NCBI RefSeq assembly: GCF_014490725.1
Contig: NZ_JACOQL010000002.1
Location: 248,001-312,000, forward strand
Source of the DNA: Paracoccus amoyensis
Lineage (GTDB): Bacteria; Pseudomonadota; Alphaproteobacteria; Rhodobacterales; Rhodobacteraceae
Direction: 5' to 3'
Length of the DNA stretch: 64,000 nt
Positions 27,669-36,316 of the stretch are shown here, piece after piece. The stretch's first letter is position 1. The number at the start of each line of letters is the position of its first letter. The notes under the pieces were generated by a model. It was not told where the DNA came from. It did no database searches and saw only the letters and a list, made by a program, of their open reading frames with translations. The position numbers and the translations under genes were made by a program.

Positions 27669-29065
27669 CGGCTGCGAATCCTTTTGATGATCTGCGCATC
27701 TGGCGCGGGCAGCGCAGTCACCACCTGCGCCAGCGGCGCCAGCGCCGGATGGGCCAGATTGCGGGTGATATAGGCCCAGACGCGCGGCATGAAGTCCAGA
27801 TAACGCGGCTTGTCATCGCGTTGTGACAGCCGGGTGAAAATGCCCATGATCCGCAGGTTCCGCTGTGCGCCCATCAGGGCATAGGCGGCGCGGAAACGGT
27901 CCTGATCCAGCTCCGTTGCCGCCAGATAGCGGGCGATGCTGTCGGCCTCGATTTCGGGGGCGACATCGCGACGGGCATCCTGCAGGGCCGAGACCAGATC
28001 ATAGGCCGGATGCGTCGCCACCGCGTCCTGATAGTCGATCAGGCCCAAGGGCGCGTCCCCCCGCCAGATCAGATTTTCGGCGTGAAAATCGCGCAGGCCA
28101 AGGACCGGTGGCAGATCGGCGGCCAGTTCTGCGTAAAGCTGCCCGATCAGCGGGGCGATCTGCGCGGCATGTTCGGGATCGGCACCGGCTGCGGCCGGAT
28201 ACCATTCGGCGAACAGGCCCACCTGACTGGCCATTGTCGGGCCATCCAGCGGACTGACGAAATCTGGCACGGGATGGCGATGCAGCGCGACCAGAAAATC
28301 CGTGATGCGGGCATAGATCATCGGGGCCGCAGCAGGTGTTTCCTGCAACACCCGCGCCACCAGTTCATCCCCCAGATCCTGCACCAGCAAAAAGCCTGCG
28401 TCCTGATCTTCTGCCAGCAGTTCTGGTGCGCCGAAATCATGGTCACGCAACCAATGGGTCATGGCGACAAAGCGCGCGTTATCGCCCGAGGGGTCGTCCA
28501 TCAGCACCGCGCTGCCGCCATCTCCGATCAGCCGGAAGTAGCGCCGGGCCGAGGCATCGCCCGCCAGTGGCAGAACCTGCGCATCCGCCCAACCGACCCG
28601 CGCGGCAAAGCGTGCGCGTTCGACCGTGCGGGTCAGATCGGGCCAGCCGGTCAGGGCGATCTGTCGCAGATCGGGGTTGGCGTCGGGTTGGATCGACACG
28701 GTCAGCGCACCTTTGGGCAGTTCCTCCATCCTGTCGGGCCATTCGATCAGGCTGACGGCGCTGTCCAGCGCCTCATCCAGTCCTAATTCGTCCAATTCAG
28801 ACGGATCGGTCAGCCGATACAGGTCCGCATGCCAGATTTCGGTGCCACGCGGGTCGTCATAGGTCTGAACCAGCGTGAAGGTCGGGCTTGGCACATCCTC
28901 GGCCAGATCGCCCTGTCTTGCGCGAATGAATGCACGTGCGAAATGGGTCTTTCCGGCCCCGACCGGACCATCCAGCAGGATCGTCTGTCCCGGCTTTGCG
29001 GTGGCCGCCAGCATCCGGGCCAGCGCGGCGGTCAGGGTTTCATTGGCAGTCAGGCGCGTTGTCAT
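27665..29065 (-). CDS. Fusion of TsaE ATPase and AmgK sugar kinase
   Basis: 466 residues in two parts. Residues 1-150 are TsaE, with Walker A GPVGAGKTH at 33-41, PSPTFTLVQTY and HADLYRL; TsaE is the ATPase needed for the TsaBD complex that makes t6A at position 37 of ANN-decoding tRNAs. Residues 155-466 are an aminoglycoside-phosphotransferase-type kinase, with the Brenner motif LRDFHAENLIW and metal-binding LIDYQDA, matching AmgK (N-acetylmuramate/N-acetylglucosamine 1-kinase). The frame is continuous, so this is a real fusion, an arrangement known from other Rhodobacteraceae. The ATGA overlap with murU couples the two recycling steps. Confidence 0.9.
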   Translation of the reverse strand: MTTRLTANETLTAALARMLAATAKPGQTILLDGPVGAGKTHFARAFIRARQGDLAEDVPSPTFTLVQTYDDPRGTEIWHADLYRLTDPSELDELGLDEALDSAVSLIEWPDRMEELPKGALTVSIQPDANPDLRQIALTGWPDLTRTVERARFAARVGWADAQVLPLAGDASARRYFRLIGDGGSAVLMDDPSGDNARFVAMTHWLRDHDFGAPELLAEDQDAGFLLVQDLGDELVARVLQETPAAAPMIYARITDFLVALHRHPVPDFVSPLDGPTMASQVGLFAEWYPAAAGADPEHAAQIAPLIGQLYAELAADLPPVLGLRDFHAENLIWRGDAPLGLIDYQDAVATHPAYDLVSALQDARRDVAPEIEADSIARYLAATELDQDRFRAAYALMGAQRNLRIMGIFTRLSQRDDKPRYLDFMPRVWAYITRNLAHPALAPLAQVVTALPAPDAQIIKRIRSR

Positions 29066-29165
29066 GCAGACCTTCTAACGGCTGAAAATCGCCGTGGAAA
29101 CAGGAAGTGATGCGAAACGCGATGTTCCGCGCTAAGTTGAGGTCAGCCTGTGAATCGGAGGTCTG

Positions 29166-29822
29166 ATGCTGCGCCACCTTATCGTCCCCATTGTCGTCCT
29201 TGCGGCCCTTGTCGGCCCTGCATCCGCGACGGAAGAGCCGATTTTCCCCATGCTATATAACGTGCATGAGGTCGCAGAAGATGACGTTCTGAACATCCGG
29301 GCCGAGCCGAGCACGAAATCGGAAATCATTGGCACGTTGGACCATGACGCCACCAATGTCGAAGTCGTCGAGGAACGCGATGGCTGGGGGCGGGTGAACC
29401 GCGGCGAGGGGTCCGGCTGGGTGTCGATGCGGTTTATGGCCTATCCGTTCAATCCGTGGCAGAACAACGCCACGCCCGAACTGATGCGCTGTTTCGGGAC
29501 CGAGCCTTTCTGGCATGCGGCGGTCGATCTGCGGGAAAAGGAAATTCGGCTGGTCAATCTGGCCGAAGGTGAGGTGGTTGATGTCCAGAACGTCACCGAT
29601 GTGGTGGCCGGCCCTTATCGCACGCCGACCCGCGCGATTCTGGCGAATGATTTCACGCTGATGACGACACCTGCCCAGTGCAGCGATGGCATGTCAGAGC
29701 AGCTATACGGCATGGCGGCCCATCTGATTATCGATCAGACCACTGAAGGGGCCACGCCGCGAATGCTGAACGGCTGCTGTTCCGTGACGCATACGCTGGC
29801 AGAACAGCAGGCCGAAGAATAG
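29166..29822 (+). CDS. Secreted SH3-domain protein (COG3650-like)
   Basis: 218 residues. A signal peptide (LRHLIVPIVVLAALVGPASA) is followed by a bacterial SH3 domain (residues 28-95: VLNIRAEPSTKSEIIGTL, WGRVNRGEGSGWVSMRFM) and a C-terminal domain beginning CFGTEPFW, the start of the COG3650-type beta-barrel, with four further cysteines (one in PAQCSDGM and paired ones in NGCCSV). Bacterial SH3 domains often bind cell-wall peptides, so a periplasmic wall-sensing or copper/heme-stress role has been suggested for relatives, but is not established. It converges on dapB with a nine-base gap. Confidence 0.82.
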   Translation: MLRHLIVPIVVLAALVGPASATEEPIFPMLYNVHEVAEDDVLNIRAEPSTKSEIIGTLDHDATNVEVVEERDGWGRVNRGEGSGWVSMRFMAYPFNPWQNNATPELMRCFGTEPFWHAAVDLREKEIRLVNLAEGEVVDVQNVTDVVAGPYRTPTRAILANDFTLMTTPAQCSDGMSEQLYGMAAHLIIDQTTEGATPRMLNGCCSVTHTLAEQQAEE

Positions 29823-29831
29823 CGCGAGGGT

Positions 29832-30668
29832 TCAGTTCAGGCCCAGCACATCTGCCATGTCATATTCGCCCGGCCCCTTGTCCTGACCCCACAGGGCCGC
29901 GCGAAGGGCACCGCGCGCAAAGATCGCGCGGTCGGTGGCCACATGACGCAGGATCAGCCGCTCGCCTTCGCCCGCAAAGATCACGTCATGTTCGCCCACG
30001 ACATCGCCGCCGCGAATGGCGGAAAAGCCGATGGTGCCGGTTTCGCGTGCCCCGGTGATACCTTCGCGGGCCGGTGTGCGAACCGTGTCCAGCGTCGTGC
30101 CCCGGCCTTCTGCCGCGGCCTCACCCAGCATCAGCGCCGTGCCCGAAGGGGCATCCACCTTGTGCCGGTGATGGGCCTCGACAATCTCGACATCCCAATC
30201 CTCGCCCAATGCGGCGGCAACCTTGCGCGTCAGGCCGACCAGCAGGTTGACGCCAAGGCTCATGTTGCCAGCGCGGATGATGGGCGCGTGGCGGGCAGCC
30301 GCTTTCAGCGAGTCAAGCTGGGGCTGATCCAACCCTGTTGTGCCGATCACATGCACCGCCCGCGCCTGCGCGGTCAGCTCCGCATAAGCAACCGTCGCAG
30401 CGGGTGAGGTGAAGTCGATCACCGCCTGCGCCTTGGCAATCGTCGCGACGGGATCATCGCTGACGGTGACACCGACCGGTGCGCCGCCCATCGCCTCGCC
30501 CACATCGCGACCGATCCAGTCACTGCCGTCGCGATCCAGCGCGCCGACCAGTCGGGCCTTGTCGCTTTGCAGGATCAGCCGCACCAGCATCTGTCCCATC
30601 CGACCCGAAGCCCCGGTCACCACGATGCCGGGAAGATCGCCATCTGGCGTCGTTTCAAAGTCACTCAT
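29832..30668 (-). CDS. dapB: 4-hydroxy-tetrahydrodipicolinate reductase
   Basis: 278 residues. It reduces the dapA product with NAD(P)H on the route to meso-diaminopimelate and lysine. The Rossmann motif is GASGRMGQM at residues 19-27, the substrate loop [14 protein letters not shown] near residue 165 includes the catalytic His and Lys, and [22 protein letters not shown] is in its usual place. A ten-residue hydrophilic N-terminal extension ([10 protein letters not shown]) precedes the conserved start. Diaminopimelate feeds peptidoglycan; asd, the previous pathway step but one, lies 8 kb away in this window. Confidence 0.96.
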   Translation of the reverse strand: MSDFETTPDGDLPGIVVTGASGRMGQMLVRLILQSDKARLVGALDRDGSDWIGRDVGEAMGGAPVGVTVSDDPVATIAKAQAVIDFTSPAATVAYAELTAQARAVHVIGTTGLDQPQLDSLKAAARHAPIIRAGNMSLGVNLLVGLTRKVAAALGEDWDVEIVEAHHRHKVDAPSGTALMLGEAAAEGRGTTLDTVRTPAREGITGARETGTIGFSAIRGGDVVGEHDVIFAGEGERLILRHVATDRAIFARGALRAALWGQDKGPGEYDMADVLGLN

Positions 30669-30738
30669 GCGTCACCCTTTGCTGTTGCCGTGTCATATCC
30701 CGTTGCGGCGTGGCCCGCGACCCCCTACATCGGACAGT

Positions 30739-31158
30739 ATGGCACAGAACCGCTTTTCACATGGACAAGGCCCGTCGCAGCGACAGCTGCGAGTGGGAGA
30801 ATTGATTCGCCGGACGCTTTCCGACGTGCTTTTGCGCGCCGATGTGCATGACCCGGACCTGAATCGCCATTCCATCACCGTGGGTGAGGTTCGGACCTCG
30901 CCGGATCTGAAGGTCGCCACGGCCTATGTGCTGCCTTTGGGCGGAAACGACGCCAAGGGCGCGTTAGAGGCGCTGCGTCGCAACGCCCCGGAAATCCGTC
31001 ATCTGGTCGCCAAGGCGCTGACGCTGAAATACGCGCCGCAACTGCGGTTCCAACTGGATGAAACCTTTGACCGGTTGGACGATACGCGCCGCATGTTCGA
31101 CGATGAACGCGTGCGCCGCGATGTCGAAGCCCCGAACGAGGATGATGATGCGGTTTGA
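30739..31158 (+). CDS. rbfA: Ribosome-binding factor A
   Basis: 139 residues. The KH-fold family core is clear: [18 protein letters not shown] at the N-terminus, [23 protein letters not shown] in the middle, and [22 protein letters not shown] towards the end, followed by an acidic tail ([10 protein letters not shown]). RbfA binds the free 30S subunit and helps mature the 5' end of 16S rRNA. The ATG at 30739 fits the family; the frame is open further upstream without conserved residues. It is divergent from dapB, and its last 11 bases overlap the next gene. Together with truB it keeps the common rbfA-truB order. Confidence 0.95.
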   Translation: MAQNRFSHGQGPSQRQLRVGELIRRTLSDVLLRADVHDPDLNRHSITVGEVRTSPDLKVATAYVLPLGGNDAKGALEALRRNAPEIRHLVAKALTLKYAPQLRFQLDETFDRLDDTRRMFDDERVRRDVEAPNEDDDAV

Positions 31159-31906
31159 TCTGCAACGCCGCCTTGGCGTTGCCGTGGGAATGCTGCTGGC
31201 GATGACTGTTCCCGCCGCCGCCGATGGCTGCGGGCGCATCACCCATGACGGACAGGGCTATGTGATCTGCGAGGTTGACGCCGCGCAGGAACCTGCGTTG
31301 CGCCTGTGGCAGGACGACGCCTCGGGTCAACCGCTGCGGAATTTCAACAATATCCAAAAAATGCTGGGCCAGGGCGAAAACCTGAACTTCGCGATGAATG
31401 CCGGTATGTATCATGCCGATTACAAGCCGGTCGGTCTGCTGATCGTCGATGGTCAGGAATTGTCGCCCATCGTCACCGGCGGCAGCAATGACAATTTCGG
31501 AATGCTGCCCAATGGCGTCTTTTGCACGGGTGGCGCGCGTCCGTTTCAGGTGGTCGAAAGCCGGGCCTTTGCCAATGCCCGCCCGGATTGCCGCCTTGCG
31601 ACGCAGTCGGGGCCGATGTTGGTGATCGACGGCGATCTGCACCCGCGTTTTCTGGTCGACAGCGACAGCCGCTATGTCCGCAACGGTGTCGGGGTGTCGC
31701 CCGATGGGCAAAAAGCGTGGTTTGCGATTTCCGACCGACCGGTCACGTTCCACGAATTTGGCCGCCTGTTCCGCGACGGGTTAAAGGTGCGGGATGCGCT
31801 GTATTTTGACGGTTCGGTGTCGCGGCTTTACGCGCCCTCGGTCAATCGCGCGGATTTCGGTCGCAGTCTGGGGCCAATGATCGGATTGGTGGAAAGCGCG
31901 GGCTGA
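31148..31906 (+). CDS. Secreted phosphodiester glycosidase-like (DUF2233/NAGPA) protein
   Basis: 252 residues. A basic start and hydrophobic core ([17 protein letters not shown]) form a signal peptide; a DUF2233/NAGPA domain follows, with the typical [43 protein letters not shown], and [13 protein letters not shown] segments. Relatives of the human N-acetylglucosamine-1-phosphodiester glycosidase hydrolyse GlcNAc phosphodiesters; bacterial members are largely uncharacterised, and an envelope-sugar role is only inference. Three in-frame ATGs stand in a row at 31142-31150; the last has CGAGGA six bases before it. The gene is inserted between rbfA and truB, overlapping rbfA by 11 bases. Confidence 0.85.
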   Translation: MRFDLQRRLGVAVGMLLAMTVPAAADGCGRITHDGQGYVICEVDAAQEPALRLWQDDASGQPLRNFNNIQKMLGQGENLNFAMNAGMYHADYKPVGLLIVDGQELSPIVTGGSNDNFGMLPNGVFCTGGARPFQVVESRAFANARPDCRLATQSGPMLVIDGDLHPRFLVDSDSRYVRNGVGVSPDGQKAWFAISDRPVTFHEFGRLFRDGLKVRDALYFDGSVSRLYAPSVNRADFGRSLGPMIGLVESAG

Positions 31907-31972
31907 TCGCCGCAGTTGACGCTTTGTCAGGCGGCGGCTATGCCCCACCCCTTCGGAAAGGCAGAGGTTCAG

Positions 31973-32866
31973 ATGGCACGCAAAAAAGGTCGCGATATTA
32001 GTGGTTGGCTGGTGGTGGACAAACCCGCCGGCGTGACCTCGACCGCGGTTGTGGCCAAGGTCCGCTGGGCGCTGGACGCGAAAAAGGCGGGTCATGCGGG
32101 CACGCTGGACCCCGATGCCACCGGCGTTCTGGCCGTGGCACTGGGCGAGGCGACAAAGACCGTGGCCAGCATTACCGATGCGTTGAAATGCTATGATTTC
32201 GTCGTGAACTGGGGCGCCGAGACGACAACTGACGATGCCTCGGGCGATGTGGTCCGGCAATCGGATACGCGCCCGACCGCAGACCAGATCACCGCCGTCC
32301 TGCCCGAATTTACCGGGCAGATCATGCAGGTTCCGCCCGCCTTTTCCGCTGTCAAGATCGATGGCGAACGCGCCTATGACCTTGCGCGAGAGGGTGAGGA
32401 ACTGGACCTTGCCGCCCGCCCGCTATGGGTTGAAGGTCTGACCCTGATCGAAAGCGGCGCAGATACTGCACGGTTCGAAATGGTCTGTGGCAAAGGCGGC
32501 TATGTCCGCTCGATCGCCCGCGACCTGGGGCGCCACCTGGGCTGTCTGGGTCATGTCGATCACCTGCGCCGCACGTGGTCGGGACCGTTCGACGTGGCAG
32601 ACGGCGTCGAATTTGCCAAAATCGACCGCGACACACAGGAATGGCTCGAAAGCCGACTTTTGCCGCTGGAGACCGCGCTGGTGGAACTGCCGCAACTGCG
32701 CGCAACGCCCGAGGGTGCGCGGCGTATCCGAAACGGCAATCCCGGAGAGGTCACCGGAATGGCAGAATGGGGCGAACTGGTCTGGGTCGCCGATGCCGAC
32801 GGGCCGGTCTGCATCGGGCGCTATCAGGGCGGCACGGTTCAGCCCGAACGGGTTTTCAACCTGTAA
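31973..32866 (+). CDS. truB: tRNA pseudouridine-55 synthase TruB
   Basis: 297 residues. It makes pseudouridine 55 in the T-loop of tRNAs. The N-terminal [13 protein letters not shown] and motif [15 protein letters not shown] with catalytic Asp46 are intact, as are [19 protein letters not shown] and [12 protein letters not shown]. The C-terminal part carries the small PUA-like extension ([16 protein letters not shown]). ATG 31973 is preceded by AGAGG; the in-frame ATG at 31916 would add 19 unconserved residues. It probably belongs to the rbfA transcription unit, since 66 bases separate it from the DUF2233 gene. Confidence 0.95.
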   Translation: MARKKGRDISGWLVVDKPAGVTSTAVVAKVRWALDAKKAGHAGTLDPDATGVLAVALGEATKTVASITDALKCYDFVVNWGAETTTDDASGDVVRQSDTRPTADQITAVLPEFTGQIMQVPPAFSAVKIDGERAYDLAREGEELDLAARPLWVEGLTLIESGADTARFEMVCGKGGYVRSIARDLGRHLGCLGHVDHLRRTWSGPFDVADGVEFAKIDRDTQEWLESRLLPLETALVELPQLRATPEGARRIRNGNPGEVTGMAEWGELVWVADADGPVCIGRYQGGTVQPERVFNL

Positions 32867-32878
32867 CTGGGGCGATCT

Positions 32879-33697
32879 TTAAGCGGGGCGGTGCACGCCC
32901 AACAGCGGCCCGTCGCCCGCTGCGTCGATGCGGGCGATGGCTGACGGTATCTGCTCCCAGATCACAGCCATTTGCCACGCGGTCGCATGGATCATCAGAT
33001 CGGCCGAGGCCGCCATGGCGACATGGCCCGGCCAGAACAGCAGATCGCCGCGTTGGATCTCCGTGACTTGCGGAAATGCCAGACGTTGCAGGTCGGAATC
33101 GCCGGGGCAGGCAATGCCGCAGGCGGTCAGCGCGGCCTGGACCAGACCCGAACAATCAATCCCGGACCGGCTGTTGCCCCCCCACAAATATGGCGTGCCC
33201 AGCAGCATTTCCGCGACCGCGACCGGATCGGGGGAAAGCTGGTCACTGATATGTTGGATTGGGACGTAATCTCCGCAAGTCAGCCGGGCATAGCGCCCCT
33301 CGATAGCGTCAACCGACAGGCGTGCGCCAAGAGACAACAGCATTTTTTCGGGCGTCTTGAAGCTGGCCTCGGGGTAGATATGGGTTGCGGGGGCCGACAC
33401 GCGATGCGTGATCGGCGTCTGGTCTGCGGTCAGCTGCGCTTCACGCAGCCAGCCGCAATAGCCGTCCAGCGCGGCCTGCACGAATGCAAGGCCATCGCGG
33501 CGGTCGATGACGGTCAGATCGGCCCCGAAATTGACCTGCCGGTCACGCTTGCCATCGGGGGCCGTCAGCAGGTCGGCCACCGACACCGCCAACCGCGCGG
33601 GTTGACCCGCCGTATAGTCGGGGCGCTCCACAATCCCGCGCAGGCTTTCCAGCGCAACGCGATCCGTGGCGGGGGTCAGGCGGCGATCCAGCATCAT
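32879..33697 (-). CDS. NlpC/P60 family cell-wall peptidase
   Basis: 272 residues. N-terminal SH3-type targeting domain (about residues 35-130) and a C-terminal NlpC/P60 cysteine peptidase domain with catalytic Cys in GIDCSGLVQ, His in WPGHVAMA and a third polar residue in MIHATAW. No signal peptide is seen, so a cytoplasmic role in cleaving imported muropeptides, D-Glu-gamma-mDAP bonds in known relatives, is likely. Its start overlaps the stop of the M17 aminopeptidase by four bases, and the two act plausibly in one peptide-recycling step. It converges with truB, 12 bases apart. Confidence 0.9.
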   Translation of the reverse strand: MMLDRRLTPATDRVALESLRGIVERPDYTAGQPARLAVSVADLLTAPDGKRDRQVNFGADLTVIDRRDGLAFVQAALDGYCGWLREAQLTADQTPITHRVSAPATHIYPEASFKTPEKMLLSLGARLSVDAIEGRYARLTCGDYVPIQHISDQLSPDPVAVAEMLLGTPYLWGGNSRSGIDCSGLVQAALTACGIACPGDSDLQRLAFPQVTEIQRGDLLFWPGHVAMAASADLMIHATAWQMAVIWEQIPSAIARIDAAGDGPLLGVHRPA

Positions 33698-35061
33698 GGC
33701 AGCATCACGGGCAAAGCCGCAAGGATGGCACGCGCGCCCTGCGCCACGCCGCCCTTTGGGCGACCGGGCGCGGCACTGGGTTGCCAGCCATAGATGTCCA
33801 GATGGACATAGCGGCCTGCCCCTTCGGCAAAGCGGCGCAGGAACAAGGCGGCGGTGATCGACCCTGCCATACCCCCCGAAGGCGCATTGTCCAGATCGGC
33901 GATTGAGGGTTCGATCATCGCCTCATAGGGGTCCCAGAAGGGCATCCGCCACAGGGGGTCGCGGGCGGTGGCGGCACCTTCTGCCAGCGCCAGTGCGGTT
34001 TCATCATCGTCGCAGTAGAACGGCGGCACATCCGGCCCAAGCGCGACCCGCGCCGCGCCGGTCAGGGTCGCCAGCGAAATCAACAGCTCGGGTTTTTCCT
34101 CGGCCGCCAAAGCCAGTGCATCGGCCAGAACCAAGCGCCCTTCGGCATCGGTATTATTGATCTCGACCGTCATGCCCTTGCGGCTGGTCAGCACATCGCC
34201 GGGGCGGAAAGCGTTGCCGGCGATGCTGTTTTCCACCGCCGGGATCAGCACGCGGATGCGATAGCCTTGTGCCGCCCCGCTTTGCGCCAGCATTTTCAGC
34301 AGGCCAAGCGCGGTGCCCGCACCGCCCATGTCTTTTTTCATCAGGGCCATCGACGATGGTGGCTTGATGTCCAGCCCCCCTGTGTCAAAGCAGACGCCCT
34401 TGCCGACAATGGTCAGCATCGGCCCGTTATCGCCAAGCCGAATATCGATCAGACGGGGTTCCTGTTCCGCAGCCCGCCCAACAGCGTGGATCATCGGGAA
34501 ATTGCCATCCAGCAGCGCATCGCCCGTTGTGACCTGGATTGCGGCACCAATATCGGTGGCCAATTCGCGGGCGCTGGCTTCCAGTTGCGCGGGGCCCATG
34601 TCACCGGCGGGGGTGTTGATCAGATCGCGGGTCAGAAACTCACCTGCCGCGATTGCCTCGATCCGGGCGGCATCGACGCCAGCCGGGCACAGGAATTGCG
34701 GACCGTCATAGGCACTGCCCTTGTAACGGGTAAAGCGATACTGGCCAAGCAACAGGGCCAGTGCGGCTTCAGCCGGGTCCAGACCATCGGGCAATTCCAT
34801 CACCTGCCAAACGCCCTTTGGCAGCGCCGTGGCGCGGGCAAGGGCAAAGCGTTCGCGGCCCGCCGCCTGCCTGTCACCCAACCCGATCAACGCGCCCCTC
34901 AGCCCGCCATTCGCACCCGGCAGCAGACAGATTTCACCCGGCTTCGCCCCAAAACCTGCGCTGCCCGGCCAATCACCGGACCGAGCGGGCAGGGCATCCC
35001 CCTTCCACACCGGCCACAATGGCAGCGCATCATTGGGGGTGGTTGCGAAGGTGGCGGGCAT
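33694..35061 (-). CDS. Leucyl aminopeptidase family protein (M17)
   Basis: 455 residues, with the Zn/Mn site of peptidase family M17: GKGVCFDTGGLDIKP, KKDMGGAG and the catalytic NTDAEGRLVLADAL. The N-terminal domain is the short form found in this bacterial group. It removes N-terminal amino acids from peptides and is coupled to the NlpC/P60 gene, suggesting work on wall-derived peptides. ATG 35061 has TGGAG eight bases upstream, and the protein then begins MPATFATTPNDALPLWPV as in relatives; the frame remains open to 35283 without conserved residues. It is preceded by a small leftward gene, 62 bases away. Confidence 0.93.
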   Translation of the reverse strand: MPATFATTPNDALPLWPVWKGDALPARSGDWPGSAGFGAKPGEICLLPGANGGLRGALIGLGDRQAAGRERFALARATALPKGVWQVMELPDGLDPAEAALALLLGQYRFTRYKGSAYDGPQFLCPAGVDAARIEAIAAGEFLTRDLINTPAGDMGPAQLEASARELATDIGAAIQVTTGDALLDGNFPMIHAVGRAAEQEPRLIDIRLGDNGPMLTIVGKGVCFDTGGLDIKPPSSMALMKKDMGGAGTALGLLKMLAQSGAAQGYRIRVLIPAVENSIAGNAFRPGDVLTSRKGMTVEINNTDAEGRLVLADALALAAEEKPELLISLATLTGAARVALGPDVPPFYCDDDETALALAEGAATARDPLWRMPFWDPYEAMIEPSIADLDNAPSGGMAGSITAALFLRRFAEGAGRYVHLDIYGWQPSAAPGRPKGGVAQGARAILAALPVMLP

Positions 35062-35123
35062 GGCAAGGCTCCAGTCAGTTTGGCGCAGACTACGCGTTAC
35101 AGCGCAGCCTGCAAGACCAGCCA

Positions 35124-35501
35124 TCAAGCCAGATTGCTGCGGTCCCAGATCAGGGTCAGTGAACGGTTGCCCACCCGCAACAATCGTGCGTGAACCGCCA
35201 TCAGGGCAATGTTGTCCCGCCGTTCCGCGCAAGCACCAAGATCCATCGCCACGCTGGCAAAGGACAGCAATCCGATCTGCCACGCCAGTCGTGACAGCTT
35301 TTCCGCATGGGTCACGGCGGCGACCAGATCACCATTCCGATACGCCTCATCCGTGGCGGTCAGCGCGCCCGCAAGTTGTTCCAAAGCCACTCCGATGACA
35401 TTATAAGCAGCGTTTTCGCCCAGCTCCCTGACAATGTCGCCGACACGTTTTGCGTCGACCCTGACGGCTTCGGAGATTGCCAAAGCCTTTATTTCCGCCA
35501 A
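35124..35501 (-). CDS. Conserved helical protein of unknown function
   Basis: 125 residues, predicted to be almost entirely alpha-helical with one long amphipathic run (residues 20-90). The start is a TTG preceded by GAGGTGGG; a second TTG lies six codons on. I do not recognise the family. The size and all-helical pattern resemble histidine phosphotransfer domains, but no HxxKG phospho-acceptor motif is present: the only His are in VTHAEKLSR and MAVHARLL. It is the first gene of the leftward unit that continues with the M17 peptidase. Confidence 0.55.
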   Translation of the reverse strand: MAEIKALAISEAVRVDAKRVGDIVRELGENAAYNVIGVALEQLAGALTATDEAYRNGDLVAAVTHAEKLSRLAWQIGLLSFASVAMDLGACAERRDNIALMAVHARLLRVGNRSLTLIWDRSNLA

Positions 35502-35641
35502 GTCCCACCTCTACCCTTTGTGTATCATCATGGCGTGACCATGGTGGGAAGCGATGAAGAAAGCTTTGACCGCCGGGAAAGAAACCCCTCGAATTTTCTG
35601 AAATTACCACCTATCACAACCGGAAATGCGCGAGGTACGCT

Positions 35642-36289
35642 ATGCACAATGTGCGCCCATTGCCACAATATCTGGTCAGCCGCTTTCATGGCTGGCGTGC
35701 AACATCCTATGAAGACAACAGCGCCTGGTATCGGCGTCTGGCGCAGGAAGGCCAGCATCCGCGGGCGATGGTGATTTCCTGTTGCGACAGCCGGGTCCAT
35801 GTGACCGGGATCTTCGGTGCCGATACCGGAGAGTTTTTCATTCACCGCAATATCGCCAATCTGGTGCCGCCCTATGCGCCTGACGGACATCAGCACGGCA
35901 CATCCGCGGCGATCGAATATGCCGTCAATACGCTGAAAGTCGCGCATCTGATCGTTGTCGGCCATACGAATTGCGGCGGCGTGGCGGGGTGTCACGCCAT
36001 GTGTTCTGGCCACGCCCCCGAGCTGGAAGAAAAGACCAGCTTTGTTGGTCGTTGGATGGATATTCTTCGCCCCGGTTACGAACACGTCAAGGATTTACCC
36101 GAAGGGGAACAGATCCCGGCGTTGGAACGTCAGGCGGTTCTGGTGTCGATCAAGAACCTGCTGACTTTCCCCTTTGTGCGGTCCGCCGTTGAATCGGGTA
36201 ATATGTCCTTGCACGGGCTGGTTCATGATATCGGCGAAGGCAAGCTGGTGCAGGCCGAAGACGGTGGCCGCCGTTGGGTCGAGGTCTGA
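35642..36289 (+). CDS. Beta-class carbonic anhydrase
   Basis: 215 residues. It interconverts CO2 and bicarbonate. Zinc ligands are Cys48 in SCCDSR, His108 and Cys111 in GHTNCGG; Asp49 and Arg51 of the same motif form the catalytic dyad. FFIHRNIANLVPPY and SAAIEYAVNTLKV complete the family pattern. The whole fold (about residues 5-205) is in one domain with no signal peptide, so it is cytoplasmic. A ribosome site (GAGG) lies before the ATG. It is divergent from the unknown helical gene and convergent with the DUF4139 gene, with a shared hairpin terminator. Confidence 0.94.
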   Translation: MHNVRPLPQYLVSRFHGWRATSYEDNSAWYRRLAQEGQHPRAMVISCCDSRVHVTGIFGADTGEFFIHRNIANLVPPYAPDGHQHGTSAAIEYAVNTLKVAHLIVVGHTNCGGVAGCHAMCSGHAPELEEKTSFVGRWMDILRPGYEHVKDLPEGEQIPALERQAVLVSIKNLLTFPFVRSAVESGNMSLHGLVHDIGEGKLVQAEDGGRRWVEV

Positions 36290-36293
36290 GAAT

Positions 36294-36316
36294 GGTAACG
36301 GCATCAAGCCGTTACC
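36294..36316. terminator. Bidirectional hairpin between the carbonic anhydrase and DUF4139 genes
   Basis: GGTAACGGC - ATCAA - GCCGTTACC is a perfect nine-pair stem, five bases after the carbonic anhydrase stop, whose right arm includes the TAA of the leftward DUF4139 gene. The T-run is weak, so efficient intrinsic termination is not certain. Confidence 0.6.

Noticed and set aside
35124..35501. Histidine phosphotransferase for the RegB or DivL pathways
   Set aside because: All-helical and of suitable size, but it lacks an HxxKG-type phosphorylation motif.
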